Shown: positions 8,367 to 15,599, numbered from the stretch's first letter. The stretch: 21,563 bases of DNA from Deltaproteobacteria bacterium (GCA_017889845.1 JAGGAJ010000011.1:1-21563), one strand, 5' to 3'. Notes: a model not told the origin generated them from the letters alone. Numbers and translations: made by a program.

Positions 8367-8431
8367 CTACTTCCACTACAAATGCCGTGCCGGCGACGGA
8401 TTCCATATGTTCCAGGACGTTATGCCGCGTC

Positions 8432-8445
8432 GGAATCCGGATTCC
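8432..8445. promoter_or_regulatory. 14-bp perfect palindrome in divergent intergenic region
   Basis: GGAATCCGGATTCC reads the same on both strands. It lies 66 bp before the activase start on one side and about 130 bp before tatB on the other. It is a plausible dimer-binding operator for either gene, but no regulator is encoded next to it. Confidence 0.4.
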
Positions 8446-8460
8446 CGGTTCCCGGACGGA

Positions 8461-8490
8461 CGATCGGATATCCGCCTATCCGATCGGATA
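8461..8490. promoter_or_regulatory. Overlapping inverted and direct 10-mer array, candidate operator
   Basis: CGATCGGATA (8461-8470) is inverted exactly as TATCCGATCG (8477-8486) around the 6-bp centre TCCGCC. The same CGATCGGATA then occurs again directly at 8481-8490, sharing 6 bp with the inverted copy. The direct copies start exactly 20 bp apart, about two helical turns. The array ends 14 bp upstream of the predicted -35 of tatB, a typical place for an activator or repressor site. The binding protein is unknown. Confidence 0.5.
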
Positions 8491-8504
8491 ATCCGGGGCG
8501 GGCG

Positions 8505-8533
8505 TGGAAAACCGGGCGGCGGGAAGGTATAGT
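8505..8533 (+). promoter_or_regulatory. Predicted sigma70-type promoter for tatBC
   Basis: The hexamers are TGGAAA (8505-8510, 4/6 to TTGACA) and TATAGT (8528-8533, 5/6 to TATAAT), separated by exactly 17 bp. Transcription would begin near 8540, giving a leader of about 40 nt before the tatB start. This is inferred from consensus only. Confidence 0.45.
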
Positions 8534-8578
8534 GGATGGGATCGCGCCGGATCCGTCGATCCGCCGGGGGGGGCCTGC

Positions 8579-8953
8579 ATGTTCGGCATCGGTTTCCAGG
8601 AGATGCTCATCATCCTGGTGGTGGTCCTGATCTTTTTCGGTCCGAAACGCCTTCCCGATCTGGCCAAGAGCATCGGGAAAGGGATCGCGGAATTCAAGAA
8701 GGCGTCCGAGGAGGTCCGCAAGGGGATCGAGGATGCCGTGAAGGAGGAGTCCGCCGGGGATGGCCACCCCACCGCGGAAACCCCTGCGACCGCGGCCGGC
8801 GGCACGGAGCCCGCGCCGCAGCCGACGGAAACGGCCGCACCTCCCGCCGCCGTGACGGACACCACCCCCGCAAAAGGGGAGGCGCAGGTGCACGCGGCGC
8901 CGGGCGCCGTGCCGGAACGCGCCACGGATCCCGCGGCACCCCGCCCGGGGTGA
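8579..8953 (+). CDS. tatB: Sec-independent translocase subunit TatB (TatA/B family)
   Basis: TatB forms the twin-arginine signal receptor with TatC in the cytoplasmic membrane. The 124-residue product starts MFGIGFQEMLIIL, has one N-terminal membrane helix (about 6-20), then the hinge FFGPKRLPDL and an amphipathic helix (KSIGKGIAEFKKASEEV). The tail from about residue 58 is rich in Pro, Ala, Thr and Glu and probably disordered. The glutamate at position 8, the Gly-Pro hinge and the long tail favour TatB over TatA. The second family member at 12071 looks like TatA. The ATG at 8579 follows a GGGGGGG run acting as Shine-Dalgarno. An open frame upstream to 8504 adds non-family residues. tatC follows after 6 nt. 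Confidence 0.88.
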   Translation: MFGIGFQEMLIILVVVLIFFGPKRLPDLAKSIGKGIAEFKKASEEVRKGIEDAVKEESAGDGHPTAETPATAAGGTEPAPQPTETAAPPAAVTDTTPAKGEAQVHAAPGAVPERATDPAAPRPG

Positions 8954-8959
8954 CGCCGC

Positions 8960-9730
8960 TTGCCGACGAATCCCGAGGAGATCCGGCAACCCCTCACCGA
9001 GCACCTGGACGAACTCCGCCGCCGCCTGATCCGGTCGCTGATCGCCCTCGGCATCGGAACCGCCCTGTGCTACAGCTACGCGGAGACCATCTACCGCGCG
9101 CTGCTCCGCCCGCTGACCGCGAACCTCCCCGCGGACTCCCGCCTCATCTTCACCGAACTCACCGAGGCGTTCCTCACCTATTTCAAGATGGCCCTGTGGG
9201 GCGGGTTCGTGCTCGCCTCCCCCGTCATCTTCTACCAGACGTGGCGGTTCGTCAGCCCCGGCCTCTACCGGAAGGAGCGCAGGCTCGTGGTGATCTACGC
9301 GGCCTGGTCGACCCTGGGATTCCTCGCCGGGATGGCATTCGCCTACACCGTCGCCATCCCGGCGATCCTCTCCTTCTTCCTCTCCTTCGGGAGGTCCGTC
9401 GTCGTTCCCATGCCGTCGATGAAGGAGTCCCTCTCGCTGGTGCTGCGGCTCCTGCTGATCTTCGGGGTGATGTTCGAACTGCCCCTGACGCTGTATCTCG
9501 CGGGGCGCGCCGGGATCCTCTCCGCGGCGTTTCTGCGAAAGTGGCGCAAGGGGGCGGTGCTGGGGGCGTTCCTGCTGGCCGCGGTCCTCACCCCCCCCGA
9601 CGCGGTGTCCCAGATCCTGGTGGCGTTCCCGATATACGCCCTCTTCGAGCTGGGGATCCTGCTGTGCGCGCTGGGAGCCCGGCGGTGGGAGAACGCCGTC
9701 GAGGCCCCCGCCCCGCGATCTCCGGGGTAA
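8960..9730 (+). CDS. tatC: Sec-independent protein translocase TatC
   Basis: TatC is the polytopic core of the twin-arginine translocase and binds the RR signal peptide. The 256-residue protein has the conserved cytosolic N-terminus (LTEHLDELRRRLIRS) and six predicted membrane segments. The family signature FTELTEAF is followed by SPVIFYQTWRFVSPGLYRKE, and TPPDAVSQILVAFPIYALFE lies in the last third. The start is TTG at 8960, 6 nt after the tatB stop, with GGGGTGA at the end of tatB able to serve as ribosome-binding site. Length matches E. coli TatC (258). Directly downstream (9733-9753) lies a small G+C-rich hairpin. Confidence 0.96.
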   Translation: MPTNPEEIRQPLTEHLDELRRRLIRSLIALGIGTALCYSYAETIYRALLRPLTANLPADSRLIFTELTEAFLTYFKMALWGGFVLASPVIFYQTWRFVSPGLYRKERRLVVIYAAWSTLGFLAGMAFAYTVAIPAILSFFLSFGRSVVVPMPSMKESLSLVLRLLLIFGVMFELPLTLYLAGRAGILSAAFLRKWRKGAVLGAFLLAAVLTPPDAVSQILVAFPIYALFELGILLCALGARRWENAVEAPAPRSPG

Positions 9731-9732
9731 TG

Positions 9733-9753
9733 TTCGGCGCCCGGGCGGCCGAA
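9733..9753 (+). terminator. Imperfect hairpin after tatC
   Basis: TTCGGC (9733-9738) pairs with GCCGAA (9748-9753), and the inside GCCCGGGC is self-complementary with one bulged G. Only AAAAGG follows and there is no T run, so termination is uncertain. It may instead stabilise the tatBC transcript. Confidence 0.25.
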
Positions 9754-9794
9754 AAGGATTTCGATGGTACGACCACCTCGCAAAGGAGAACGTG

Positions 9795-10199
9795 ATGGCG
9801 GTCAACAAGATCGTCGCGCGGTACCGCGACGGGAGGATCCGGAAAGGGTACACCGAGAATTTTTTCCCGGACAAGCCGAAGTTCCACCTCCGCCCGCAGG
9901 GCTCCGCGGATCCCGGCAAGGCCGAAGAGGTCGCGCTCAGCGAACTGAAGGCGGTGTTCTTCGTCAGGGATTTCTCCGGGGACCGCGTCTACAAGGAGCG
10001 GAAGACCCTGATGGAAGGGGAGAAAACGCAGGGCCGCGTCGTCGAGGTGACTTTCTCGGACGGAGAGGTGCTGGTCGGGACCACGATGGGGTACGATCCC
10101 CGGCGGCCCGGTTATTTCATTTTCCCCATCGACCCGAAGACCAACAACCTGAAGATCTTCGTGGTATCGGCCGCCGTTCGCAGTTCCCGGTACCGGTAG
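9795..10199 (+). CDS. Small conserved hypothetical protein (DUF6982-like)
   Basis: This 134-residue soluble protein has no signal peptide or membrane segment. It is built of short beta-rich stretches: NKIVARYRDGRIRKGY at the start, a central LKAVFFVRDFSGD, then VVEVTFSDGEVLVGTT and GYDPRRPGYFIFPIDP followed by NNLKIFVV. I recall this pattern from uncharacterised deltaproteobacterial proteins annotated as DUF6982, but cannot confirm it here. No catalytic residues stand out. I choose the ATG at 9795, 6 nt after AAAGGAG. A GTG three bases earlier is possible. It stands alone between tatC (64 nt upstream) and the zinc-ribbon gene. Its function is unknown. Confidence 0.8.
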   Translation: MAVNKIVARYRDGRIRKGYTENFFPDKPKFHLRPQGSADPGKAEEVALSELKAVFFVRDFSGDRVYKERKTLMEGEKTQGRVVEVTFSDGEVLVGTTMGYDPRRPGYFIFPIDPKTNNLKIFVVSAAVRSSRYR

Positions 10200-10256
10200 C
10201 GGTTTGGTCGTTCTTTGCCCTATGATAAAGACCATTACGCCAGCCGGAGGATCAGC

Positions 10257-11831
10257 ATGATCATCGAGTGCCAGTCGTGCCATGCGCGGTTCCGCCTGGA
10301 CGCCACCAAGATCCGCGGGAAGGGAGCGCGCGTCAAGTGCCGCCGATGCGGGGACAGCATCATCGTCCTCCTCGAAGGCCGCAAGGAGGAAGCCTCCCCC
10401 GCGGTCGGGGCCGGGGGGTTCCTCGACCTGGGCTCCGTCGTCCGGGATTCCCTGGCGGACCCTCCCGCCGGCCCGGCCCAAGGGGCTGCGACACCTCCAC
10501 CCGACAACCTGATCCCTTTCCCCGGCCCCGCGAGGGCCTTGGACCCGCCGTCCTCCCTGCTTGCGGAATCCCCCGCCGCCGGCGAAGCATCCTCCTTCCG
10601 GGGGGACGCGGGGGGAACGGACGACGTGGACCTCGCGTTCGAGCGGCTCCTCCCGGGAGCCGCGGAACCCCCGGCCCCCGAAGTCCCGTCACAGGCGGCA
10701 GCGGAGGAGGTCGCCTCCGCGGAGGGTACTCCACCGGCCGAACCGCCTCCGGATGGCCTCGCACCGCCGGAGCCGTGGAGGGACGAAGTCCCCCGCGGGA
10801 TCGCATCCGCCGGTGCGGTGATCGAACCCGGGCCGGGGGATACGCCGGAGCTGCCTCCCCTGGAGACGCACCGGAGCCGCGCGGGCGATGAGGCTCCGGC
10901 GTTCCATGGCGAGGGAGGATTTCTCCTCAGCGATTCGGACACCCTTGACTTCCTCAACGAAGGCCGGCGACAGGAGGAGCAGCCGGCGTCCGAGGCCACC
11001 CGGCCCGCCGACATATCCCTTCTCCTGTCGGCGGTCCCGGTCGACGGAACAGCCCCTTCCCTGCGCACCCCGCCTCGCGCCGGGGGGCCCGACACCGTGG
11101 GCGTGGCCGACCTCTCCTCCCGGGTGGAACCCGCACCCCCGTACGAAGCGCCCGCCGACATGACCATCGAGGGGAACGAAACACCGCTGGCCCTGCCCCC
11201 CGAGGTCCCGGTCCCGCCCCTCCGGGAGGCCGCGCCGCCCGCTCCGAGACCTGAGGCACGGGGACCGTCGCGCGGGGAGTTCCCTGACGGCCGGGCGGCC
11301 TCCTCCACGGGGCGGATCGCCGCGGCCGGGCTCGCCGTCCTGTTGCTGGCAGGCGTCGGCTACTTCGGGTTCACCACTGCCGGAAGGAAAACGGTCGAGA
11401 CCGTGGCGCCGGGGGCGGCCGCCCTGCTGGGCGGGGAACCCGCGGCGACCCGGGGACCCGCGTACGAAGTCCGGAACGTGATCGGGTATTACGACACGGG
11501 CGCCGGCGGCATGAGGATCCTGGTCATCAAGGGACAGGTGACGAACCTCTCCCCGAAGGAGAAGAGCGGGATCCGCGTCTTCGCGACGATCCTGGACAAC
11601 GCCGAAAAGCCACTGGCCGAACGGGCGGTGTACGCGGGAAACGTCATCCCCGGGGAGACGCTGCGGAAGATCGGCCCGGAGGGGGCGGCGAAGATCCTCG
11701 AGAACCGTTTCGGCGAGGGGCTTGCGAACATGCACGTCGGGGCGGGGAAATCCGTACCCTTCATGGTGGTGTTCTTCAACGCACCGGAGAACATCGACAG
11801 CTACCGGCTGGAGGCACGGGACGGGGACTGA
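10257..11831 (+). CDS. Zinc-ribbon, single-pass membrane protein with C-terminal DUF3426-like domain
   Basis: This 524-residue protein has three parts. Residues 1-35 form an MJ0042-type zinc ribbon with C5/C8 (CQSCHARF) and C28/C31 (VKCRRCGDSI). Residues about 45-345 are a long low-complexity Pro/Ala/Glu/Gly linker, probably disordered. A membrane helix lies near 354-376 (AAAGLAVLLLAGVGYFGFTT), followed by a 148-residue domain resembling DUF3426 (VIKGQVTNLSPKEKSGIRVF, with PFMVVF near the end). The zinc ribbon would be cytosolic and the C-terminal domain periplasmic. The ATG at 10257 follows GGAGG by 6 nt. A longer TTG-started frame from 10215 lacks a ribosome-binding site. Its role is unknown, but a sensor or scaffold between cytosol and envelope is plausible. 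A TATGAT at 10221-10226 could be a -10 box, but no matching -35 was found. Confidence 0.85.
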   Translation: MIIECQSCHARFRLDATKIRGKGARVKCRRCGDSIIVLLEGRKEEASPAVGAGGFLDLGSVVRDSLADPPAGPAQGAATPPPDNLIPFPGPARALDPPSSLLAESPAAGEASSFRGDAGGTDDVDLAFERLLPGAAEPPAPEVPSQAAAEEVASAEGTPPAEPPPDGLAPPEPWRDEVPRGIASAGAVIEPGPGDTPELPPLETHRSRAGDEAPAFHGEGGFLLSDSDTLDFLNEGRRQEEQPASEATRPADISLLLSAVPVDGTAPSLRTPPRAGGPDTVGVADLSSRVEPAPPYEAPADMTIEGNETPLALPPEVPVPPLREAAPPAPRPEARGPSRGEFPDGRAASSTGRIAAAGLAVLLLAGVGYFGFTTAGRKTVETVAPGAAALLGGEPAATRGPAYEVRNVIGYYDTGAGGMRILVIKGQVTNLSPKEKSGIRVFATILDNAEKPLAERAVYAGNVIPGETLRKIGPEGAAKILENRFGEGLANMHVGAGKSVPFMVVFFNAPENIDSYRLEARDGD

Positions 11832-11856
11832 CGGCCGCGCGGGGGATTTTGCCACT

Positions 11857-11883
11857 CCGGATTACCCGCGCGGGGTAATCCGG
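11857..11883. terminator. Hairpin between convergent zinc-ribbon gene and tatA
   Basis: An 11-bp perfect stem, CCGGATTACCC (11857-11867) with GGGTAATCCGG (11873-11883), encloses a GCGCG loop. It occupies the 54-bp gap between two convergent stop codons, 2 bp from the tatA stop. The position and symmetry suit a two-way transcript end. Neither side carries a proper T tract. Confidence 0.55.
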
Positions 11884-11885
11884 GG

Positions 11886-12071
11886 CTACTTCTCCTTCGT
11901 CTCGCCCTTGGTCGGCGTGACGTCGACCTCGTTCTTGTCCTTCATCGCCTTCTTGAAGTTGCGGATCCCCTCCCCGATCCCGGAGCCGATCTGCGGCAAC
12001 CGGCCGGCCCCGAACAGCAGGACCACGATCACGAGAATGATCAGCAGCTCCGGCAAGCCCAATCCGAACAT
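11886..12071 (-). CDS. tatA: Sec-independent translocase subunit TatA
   Basis: This 61-residue TatA is the pore-forming subunit recruited to TatBC when substrate binds. MFGLGLPELLIILVIVVLLF forms the membrane helix. The FGAGRLPQIGSGIGEG hinge and amphipathic helix follow, with the TatA-typical FKKAMKD and a short charged tail. The ATG at 12071 has AAGGAGG four bases upstream. The frame continues to 12497 in antisense-like low-complexity sequence that is not part of the gene. It lies 70 nt after the DHQ synthase stop, as the last gene of the hisG run. A perfect CCCCGCGGGG palindrome (12093-12102) sits in that gap. It is about 2.3 kb away from tatBC and on the opposite strand. Confidence 0.93.
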   Translation of the reverse strand: MFGLGLPELLIILVIVVLLFGAGRLPQIGSGIGEGIRNFKKAMKDKNEVDVTPTKGETKEK

Positions 12072-12141
12072 GTACCCTCCTTGGCCCTTCGACCCCGCGG
12101 GGTGATGTTCCAGTGTACCCCCTTTCTCCGCGGATGGTACG

Positions 12142-13143
12142 CTATTTTTCCCGGATCGTCTCCTCCACGGCCACCCCGAAGTGCCTTCCCGCCGCCCCTT
12201 CCGCGAGGAGGACCTCGTCCCCCGGCGCGAGGCGGGAGATCGAGCGGGTCTCCCCCCCCGGCCCCACCAGCCGGATCGTCTCGGCGTTCTGAAGGACGAC
12301 GGAATGTTCGCCTCCGGAGGGGGAGACGGCACTGACCAGCACCAGCGGGCGGCGCTCCACCTTGACGCGTCCGACGCAGGCGACATCCCCTTTCCCCGCA
12401 TCGTCCACGAGGAGGACCCCGGAGCCGGCGGCAAGCTCCGACAGGTAGGCGGTCCGCCCCCCGGGTACGCGGCAGTACGAGTGGACCGCGCCGGCATTCA
12501 CCCGGAACGGTCGGGGGAGGACGTACGGGTTCGGGACGTTTTCCGCGCAGACGAGGAACAGGCCCGCGCTCCCGTTCCCCACCAGCATTCCGCGGCTCCC
12601 CTCGATCCAGGTGCACGTATCGACGCACACCCTGTCTCCCATGCCGAGCGGGACCACCTCCTTCACGCGGGCCGCGACGAGGGACAGCTCCTCGGCACGG
12701 GCCCGGGCCGACTCCCCGAGGGCGCGCATCCCGGCGGGATCCGGCGAGGACAGGACCAGCCCGTAGACCCCCTTTTCGAGCACCCCCCGGTAGAGGGCCA
12801 CGTCCTGCGGGGTGGCGGCCACGACGAGGACGTCCCGTCCCCATGCCACGAGGTTCTCGAGGGGGATGACCTCCTTCTCGCGGGGGAAGATGACCCACAT
12901 CGCGCCCGGCGGGGAGGCGGCTACCCGGGCCTCGTCCTCCCTCCCATCCATCCGCGTGACGTGGAAATCCGCACCCTCGCGCAGATCCCCCTCCGCGCAC
13001 GCCACGGCCACCCGTCCGAGCTCCCGTGCGAGAGCCCCGCATCCGTCCGGGACCCAGAGCGCCCCGGCGCCCGATTCGAGCGCGGCGACCGCGAGCTCCT
13101 TGTCCCAGGGGATGACCCGGGCCCAGAGCCGGGGGAGCGTCAC
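12142..13143 (-). CDS. aroB': 3-dehydroquinate synthase II (archaeal-type)
   Basis: This NAD-dependent enzyme oxidatively deaminates and cyclises 2-amino-3,7-dideoxyheptulosonate to 3-dehydroquinate. It replaces the classical AroB in methanogens and some anaerobic bacteria. The 333-residue product shows the family core GMGDRVCVDTCTW (168-179), GMLVGNGSAGLFLVCAEN (185-202) and NPYVLPRPFRVNAGAVHSY (205-223), with the C-terminal beta domain that follows. It begins at GTG 13143, overlapping the stop of ADH synthase by the GTGA arrangement, so the two steps of the pathway are translationally linked. The stop at 12142 precedes tatA by 70 nt. Pairing with the ADH synthase gene makes the assignment firm. 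Confidence 0.95.
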   Translation of the reverse strand: MTLPRLWARVIPWDKELAVAALESGAGALWVPDGCGALARELGRVAVACAEGDLREGADFHVTRMDGREDEARVAASPPGAMWVIFPREKEVIPLENLVAWGRDVLVVAATPQDVALYRGVLEKGVYGLVLSSPDPAGMRALGESARARAEELSLVAARVKEVVPLGMGDRVCVDTCTWIEGSRGMLVGNGSAGLFLVCAENVPNPYVLPRPFRVNAGAVHSYCRVPGGRTAYLSELAAGSGVLLVDDAGKGDVACVGRVKVERRPLVLVSAVSPSGGEHSVVLQNAETIRLVGPGGETRSISRLAPGDEVLLAEGAAGRHFGVAVEETIREK

Positions 13144-13943
13144 GGGTTCTTCGCCCGGAGGATGGCGAGGGCCTCCTTGACCGTGGCGCCGCCGTGGACG
13201 ATGGCCGCGATGGACCGGACCATGGCGGCCGGCGAACGGTGCTGGAACACGTTCCGGCCGATCGAGGCCCCCGCCCCGCCCGCGGCGATCGCGCCATGGA
13301 CCATCCGCAGCACATCCTCATCGCTCTCCACCTTCTCCCCGCCGGCGATGACGACGGGGGAGGCGCATCCCTCGGTGACCTCCCGGAACGTCTCCGGGGA
13401 GCCGGTGTACGGCACCTTGACGAGGTCGGCCCCCATCTCCGCGCCCACGCGGGCGGCGTGGCGGACGTACCGCACGTCGTACTCGCCGCGGATCTTGGGC
13501 CCGCGGGTGTAGATCATCGCCAGGAGCGGCATCCCCCACCGCTGGCAGGCGCTGGAGACGGATCCGAAGTCCCTCAGCATCCGCGCCTCGTCCTCCGCCC
13601 CCAGGTTCACGTGGATCGAGACGGCGTCCGCGCCCATCTGGAGGGCGTCTTCCACGGTGGCTACCAGTACCTTGCGGTTTTTGTCGGGCGACATCGTGGT
13701 GCTGGCGGAGAGGTGGAGGATGAGCCCGAGGTCCTTCCCGTAGCCCCGGTGGCCGAACATGGCGGCGCCCCGGTGCACCACCGCGGCGTTCGCCCCACCC
13801 TCGGCGATCAGGTTCGCCGCGGGCGGAATCTGGATCAGGCCGGGAATGGGCCCGACGGTGACGCCGTGGTCCATGGGGACGATCACCGTCCGCCGGGTGT
13901 TCCGGTCGAGGATCCGCTCGATGCGGATCTTTTTCCCGATCAT
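13140..13943 (-). CDS. aroA': 2-amino-3,7-dideoxy-D-threo-hept-6-ulosonate (ADH) synthase
   Basis: This is a class I aldolase of the DhnA/LsrF family. It condenses aspartate semialdehyde with a 6-deoxy-ketohexose-derived donor to make ADH, the first step of the archaeal-type shikimate route. The 267-residue barrel has VPMDHGVTVGPIPG with D25/H26, YTRGPKIRG with Y145, and ADLVKVPYTGS with the Schiff-base lysine K176. C-terminal phosphate-binding glycines lie in AGGEKV and GGAGASIGRNVF. Fructose-bisphosphate aldolase is the alternative reading, but the adjacent DHQ synthase II decides it. I choose ATG 13943, with AGGAGGTG about 10 nt upstream. A GTG nine bases earlier would sit too close to that site. 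The pilT-like gene ends 43 nt upstream. Confidence 0.93.
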   Translation of the reverse strand: MIGKKIRIERILDRNTRRTVIVPMDHGVTVGPIPGLIQIPPAANLIAEGGANAAVVHRGAAMFGHRGYGKDLGLILHLSASTTMSPDKNRKVLVATVEDALQMGADAVSIHVNLGAEDEARMLRDFGSVSSACQRWGMPLLAMIYTRGPKIRGEYDVRYVRHAARVGAEMGADLVKVPYTGSPETFREVTEGCASPVVIAGGEKVESDEDVLRMVHGAIAAGGAGASIGRNVFQHRSPAAMVRSIAAIVHGGATVKEALAILRAKNP

Positions 13944-13986
13944 CGGCCGCACACCTCCTGCCCGGGGCCGTCCCCGGGCGTCGCGC

Positions 13987-15552
13987 CTACCGGAACGCCC
14001 CCCGGACCTTGAGGAGTTCATTCATGTAGGTCAGGTTGTCGGCGAACTTCACCGCCTCCTCGTACCGGACCTTCCCCGCCACGACGAGATCCGCCAGCGT
14101 CCAGTCGATGGGGACCAGTTCCTCCACGTTCGTCTGCATCATCCCCCTAAGCTGGTGCGCCTTTCCGTCGCGGATCGCGTTGCGCACCCGGAGGGACGTG
14201 GCTACCTTCTCCCACGAGAGGACACGCCCCTGTCCGTTGGCGCGCCGGAGCAGCCGCTGTGCGAACACCAGCAGCAGGGACTCCGCAAGTTGGGCCCTCA
14301 CCTGGGATTGCTGGTTTGCCGGGAAGGCGTCGACGAGGCGGTCGACGGCGGCGGTTGCGTTCATGGAGTGAAGCGTACCCAATACCAGGTGCCCGGTCTG
14401 GGCAGCCGTGAGCGCGATGGAGATGCTCTCGCAATCCCGCAGCTCGCCGATCACGATGACGTCGGGGTTCTGCCGGAAGATGTTGCGGAGCCCCTCGGCG
14501 AAGGACAGGGTGTCGGTCCCCACCTCGCGCTGGTTCACGTTGGAACTCTTGTGCCGGAACGTGAACTCGACGGGGTCCTCGATGGTGATGATGTTCGCCT
14601 TGCGCTCCCGGTTGATCGTCTCGACCAGGTAGGCGAGGGTGGTGGATTTTCCGTGCCCGTTGGGGCCCGTCACCAGGACCAGCCCCTGGGTCTTCAGGGC
14701 GTACTCCCGGAGGAATTCGGGGAGCCCCAGTTCGGCCGCCGACGGGATGGTTTCCGAGACGTGCCGTGCGGTGAAGGCGATCGAGTTCCTCTGCCGGTAG
14801 AGGTTGCAGCGGAAGCGCCCGACGCCGTGGAGCGAGAATGCGAAGTCCAGCTCGAGGGTCGACCAGAAGACCCGCCGCTGATCGGGGGTCAGGATCGCCA
14901 GAATCATCTGCTCGAGTTCCGCGGGCTTCAGTGCGGGGAGGTCCAGACGCCGGATCTCGTTGTCCACCCGGACCGAAGGGACGGCCCCCGCGGACAGGTG
15001 GAGATCCTGCCCCTTCAACGAAAGGAGGACCGAGAGCATGTCGGCAAGGGTGGCCTCACCCTTCGGGCGCCGGACCTCCTCCTTTTCCGCGTCCAGTTTC
15101 AGGGACGCGGTCCCGTACCCGTTGGCCTGAAAGAATGCCATGGCCTGCTCGAAGTGGGTTGCGGATAGGATGACCGCCTTGGTGGGGTGCCCGGACTGGA
15201 ACTCCACCTCCGTCAGGGCGGACATGTCGGTGGGGTCGACCATCCCGACCACCAGACGCTTCCCTTCGAAGCCGATGGGCAACAGGCGCTGGATGCGGAC
15301 GGTCTCCAGCTGGACCAGCCGCTGTACGGACGCGGGCACCTCGACCTTCGCGAGATTGATGTGCTGCAATCCGAGCTGCCCGGAAAGGGCCAGGAGAAGG
15401 GCCTCCTCCGTGAGTGACCCCAGCCGCAACAAATTCTCCCCGAGCGTGCCTCCCAGCTGGTGCTGGCTCCGCAGCGCCTCCGAGAGCTGCTCCTCCCGGA
15501 TGACCCCGGCGGAAACCAGGATTTCCCCGATTTTCAATTTCTTTTCCGGCAT
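13987..15552 (-). CDS. PilT-family ATPase with N-terminal MshEN domain
   Basis: This 521-residue hexameric-type ATPase joins two units. Residues 5-145 are an MshEN (GspE/PilB N-terminal) domain with the paired motifs KIGEILVSAG...LRSQ and LGENLLRLG...LSGQLG that bind c-di-GMP in MshE. Residues 165-521 are PilT-like: the PAS-like segment DLHLSAGAVPSVRVDNEIR (183-201), Walker A GPNGHGKST (296-304), IITIEDPVEF (321-330), Walker B VIVIGELRD (365-373), the His box TGHLVLGTLHS (386-396) and RNAIRDGK (457-464) matching the PilT AIRNLIRE element. It should power pilus retraction or a related machine. The start ATG has AGGAGGT 6 nt upstream. It sits between DUF2400 and ADH synthase genes, far from visible pilus genes. 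Confidence 0.92.
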   Translation of the reverse strand: MPEKKLKIGEILVSAGVIREEQLSEALRSQHQLGGTLGENLLRLGSLTEEALLLALSGQLGLQHINLAKVEVPASVQRLVQLETVRIQRLLPIGFEGKRLVVGMVDPTDMSALTEVEFQSGHPTKAVILSATHFEQAMAFFQANGYGTASLKLDAEKEEVRRPKGEATLADMLSVLLSLKGQDLHLSAGAVPSVRVDNEIRRLDLPALKPAELEQMILAILTPDQRRVFWSTLELDFAFSLHGVGRFRCNLYRQRNSIAFTARHVSETIPSAAELGLPEFLREYALKTQGLVLVTGPNGHGKSTTLAYLVETINRERKANIITIEDPVEFTFRHKSSNVNQREVGTDTLSFAEGLRNIFRQNPDVIVIGELRDCESISIALTAAQTGHLVLGTLHSMNATAAVDRLVDAFPANQQSQVRAQLAESLLLVFAQRLLRRANGQGRVLSWEKVATSLRVRNAIRDGKAHQLRGMMQTNVEELVPIDWTLADLVVAGKVRYEEAVKFADNLTYMNELLKVRGAFR

Positions 15553-15599
15553 ATTCGACCTCCTGGCACGGCATGAGAGGGCGGCAGGGCTAACAGTTA

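Noticed and set aside
5290..8406. The COG3581 gene frame remains open through the whole activase, suggesting one 1469-residue protein
   Set aside because: Upstream of 5289 the translation is Arg/Gly/Pro-rich shadow with no family motifs, while the other frame carries the true activase.
8367..8578. Small RNA or riboswitch in the divergent region
   Set aside because: The symmetrical repeats look like protein-binding operators. I recognise no riboswitch core and no terminator is present.
5292..8630. Very long open frame on the plus strand (over 1100 codons) opposite the activase
   Set aside because: It is antisense to a clear family member. Its residue make-up follows the complementary codon bias of G+C-rich DNA, and it matches no recognisable motif.
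10204..10226. TTGGTC ... TATGAT as promoter of the zinc-ribbon gene
   Set aside because: The spacing is only 11 bp and no better -35 lies at 16-18 bp.
11857..11883. Perfect hairpin as a strong intrinsic terminator
   Set aside because: Kept only as a likely transcript-end hairpin. Neither strand has the T tract that a textbook intrinsic terminator needs.
15564..15578. TGGCACGGCATGAGA as a sigma54 promoter near the PilT-like gene
   Set aside because: The -24 element matches, but the -12 element lacks TTGC, and it points away from the ATPase gene on the plus strand.
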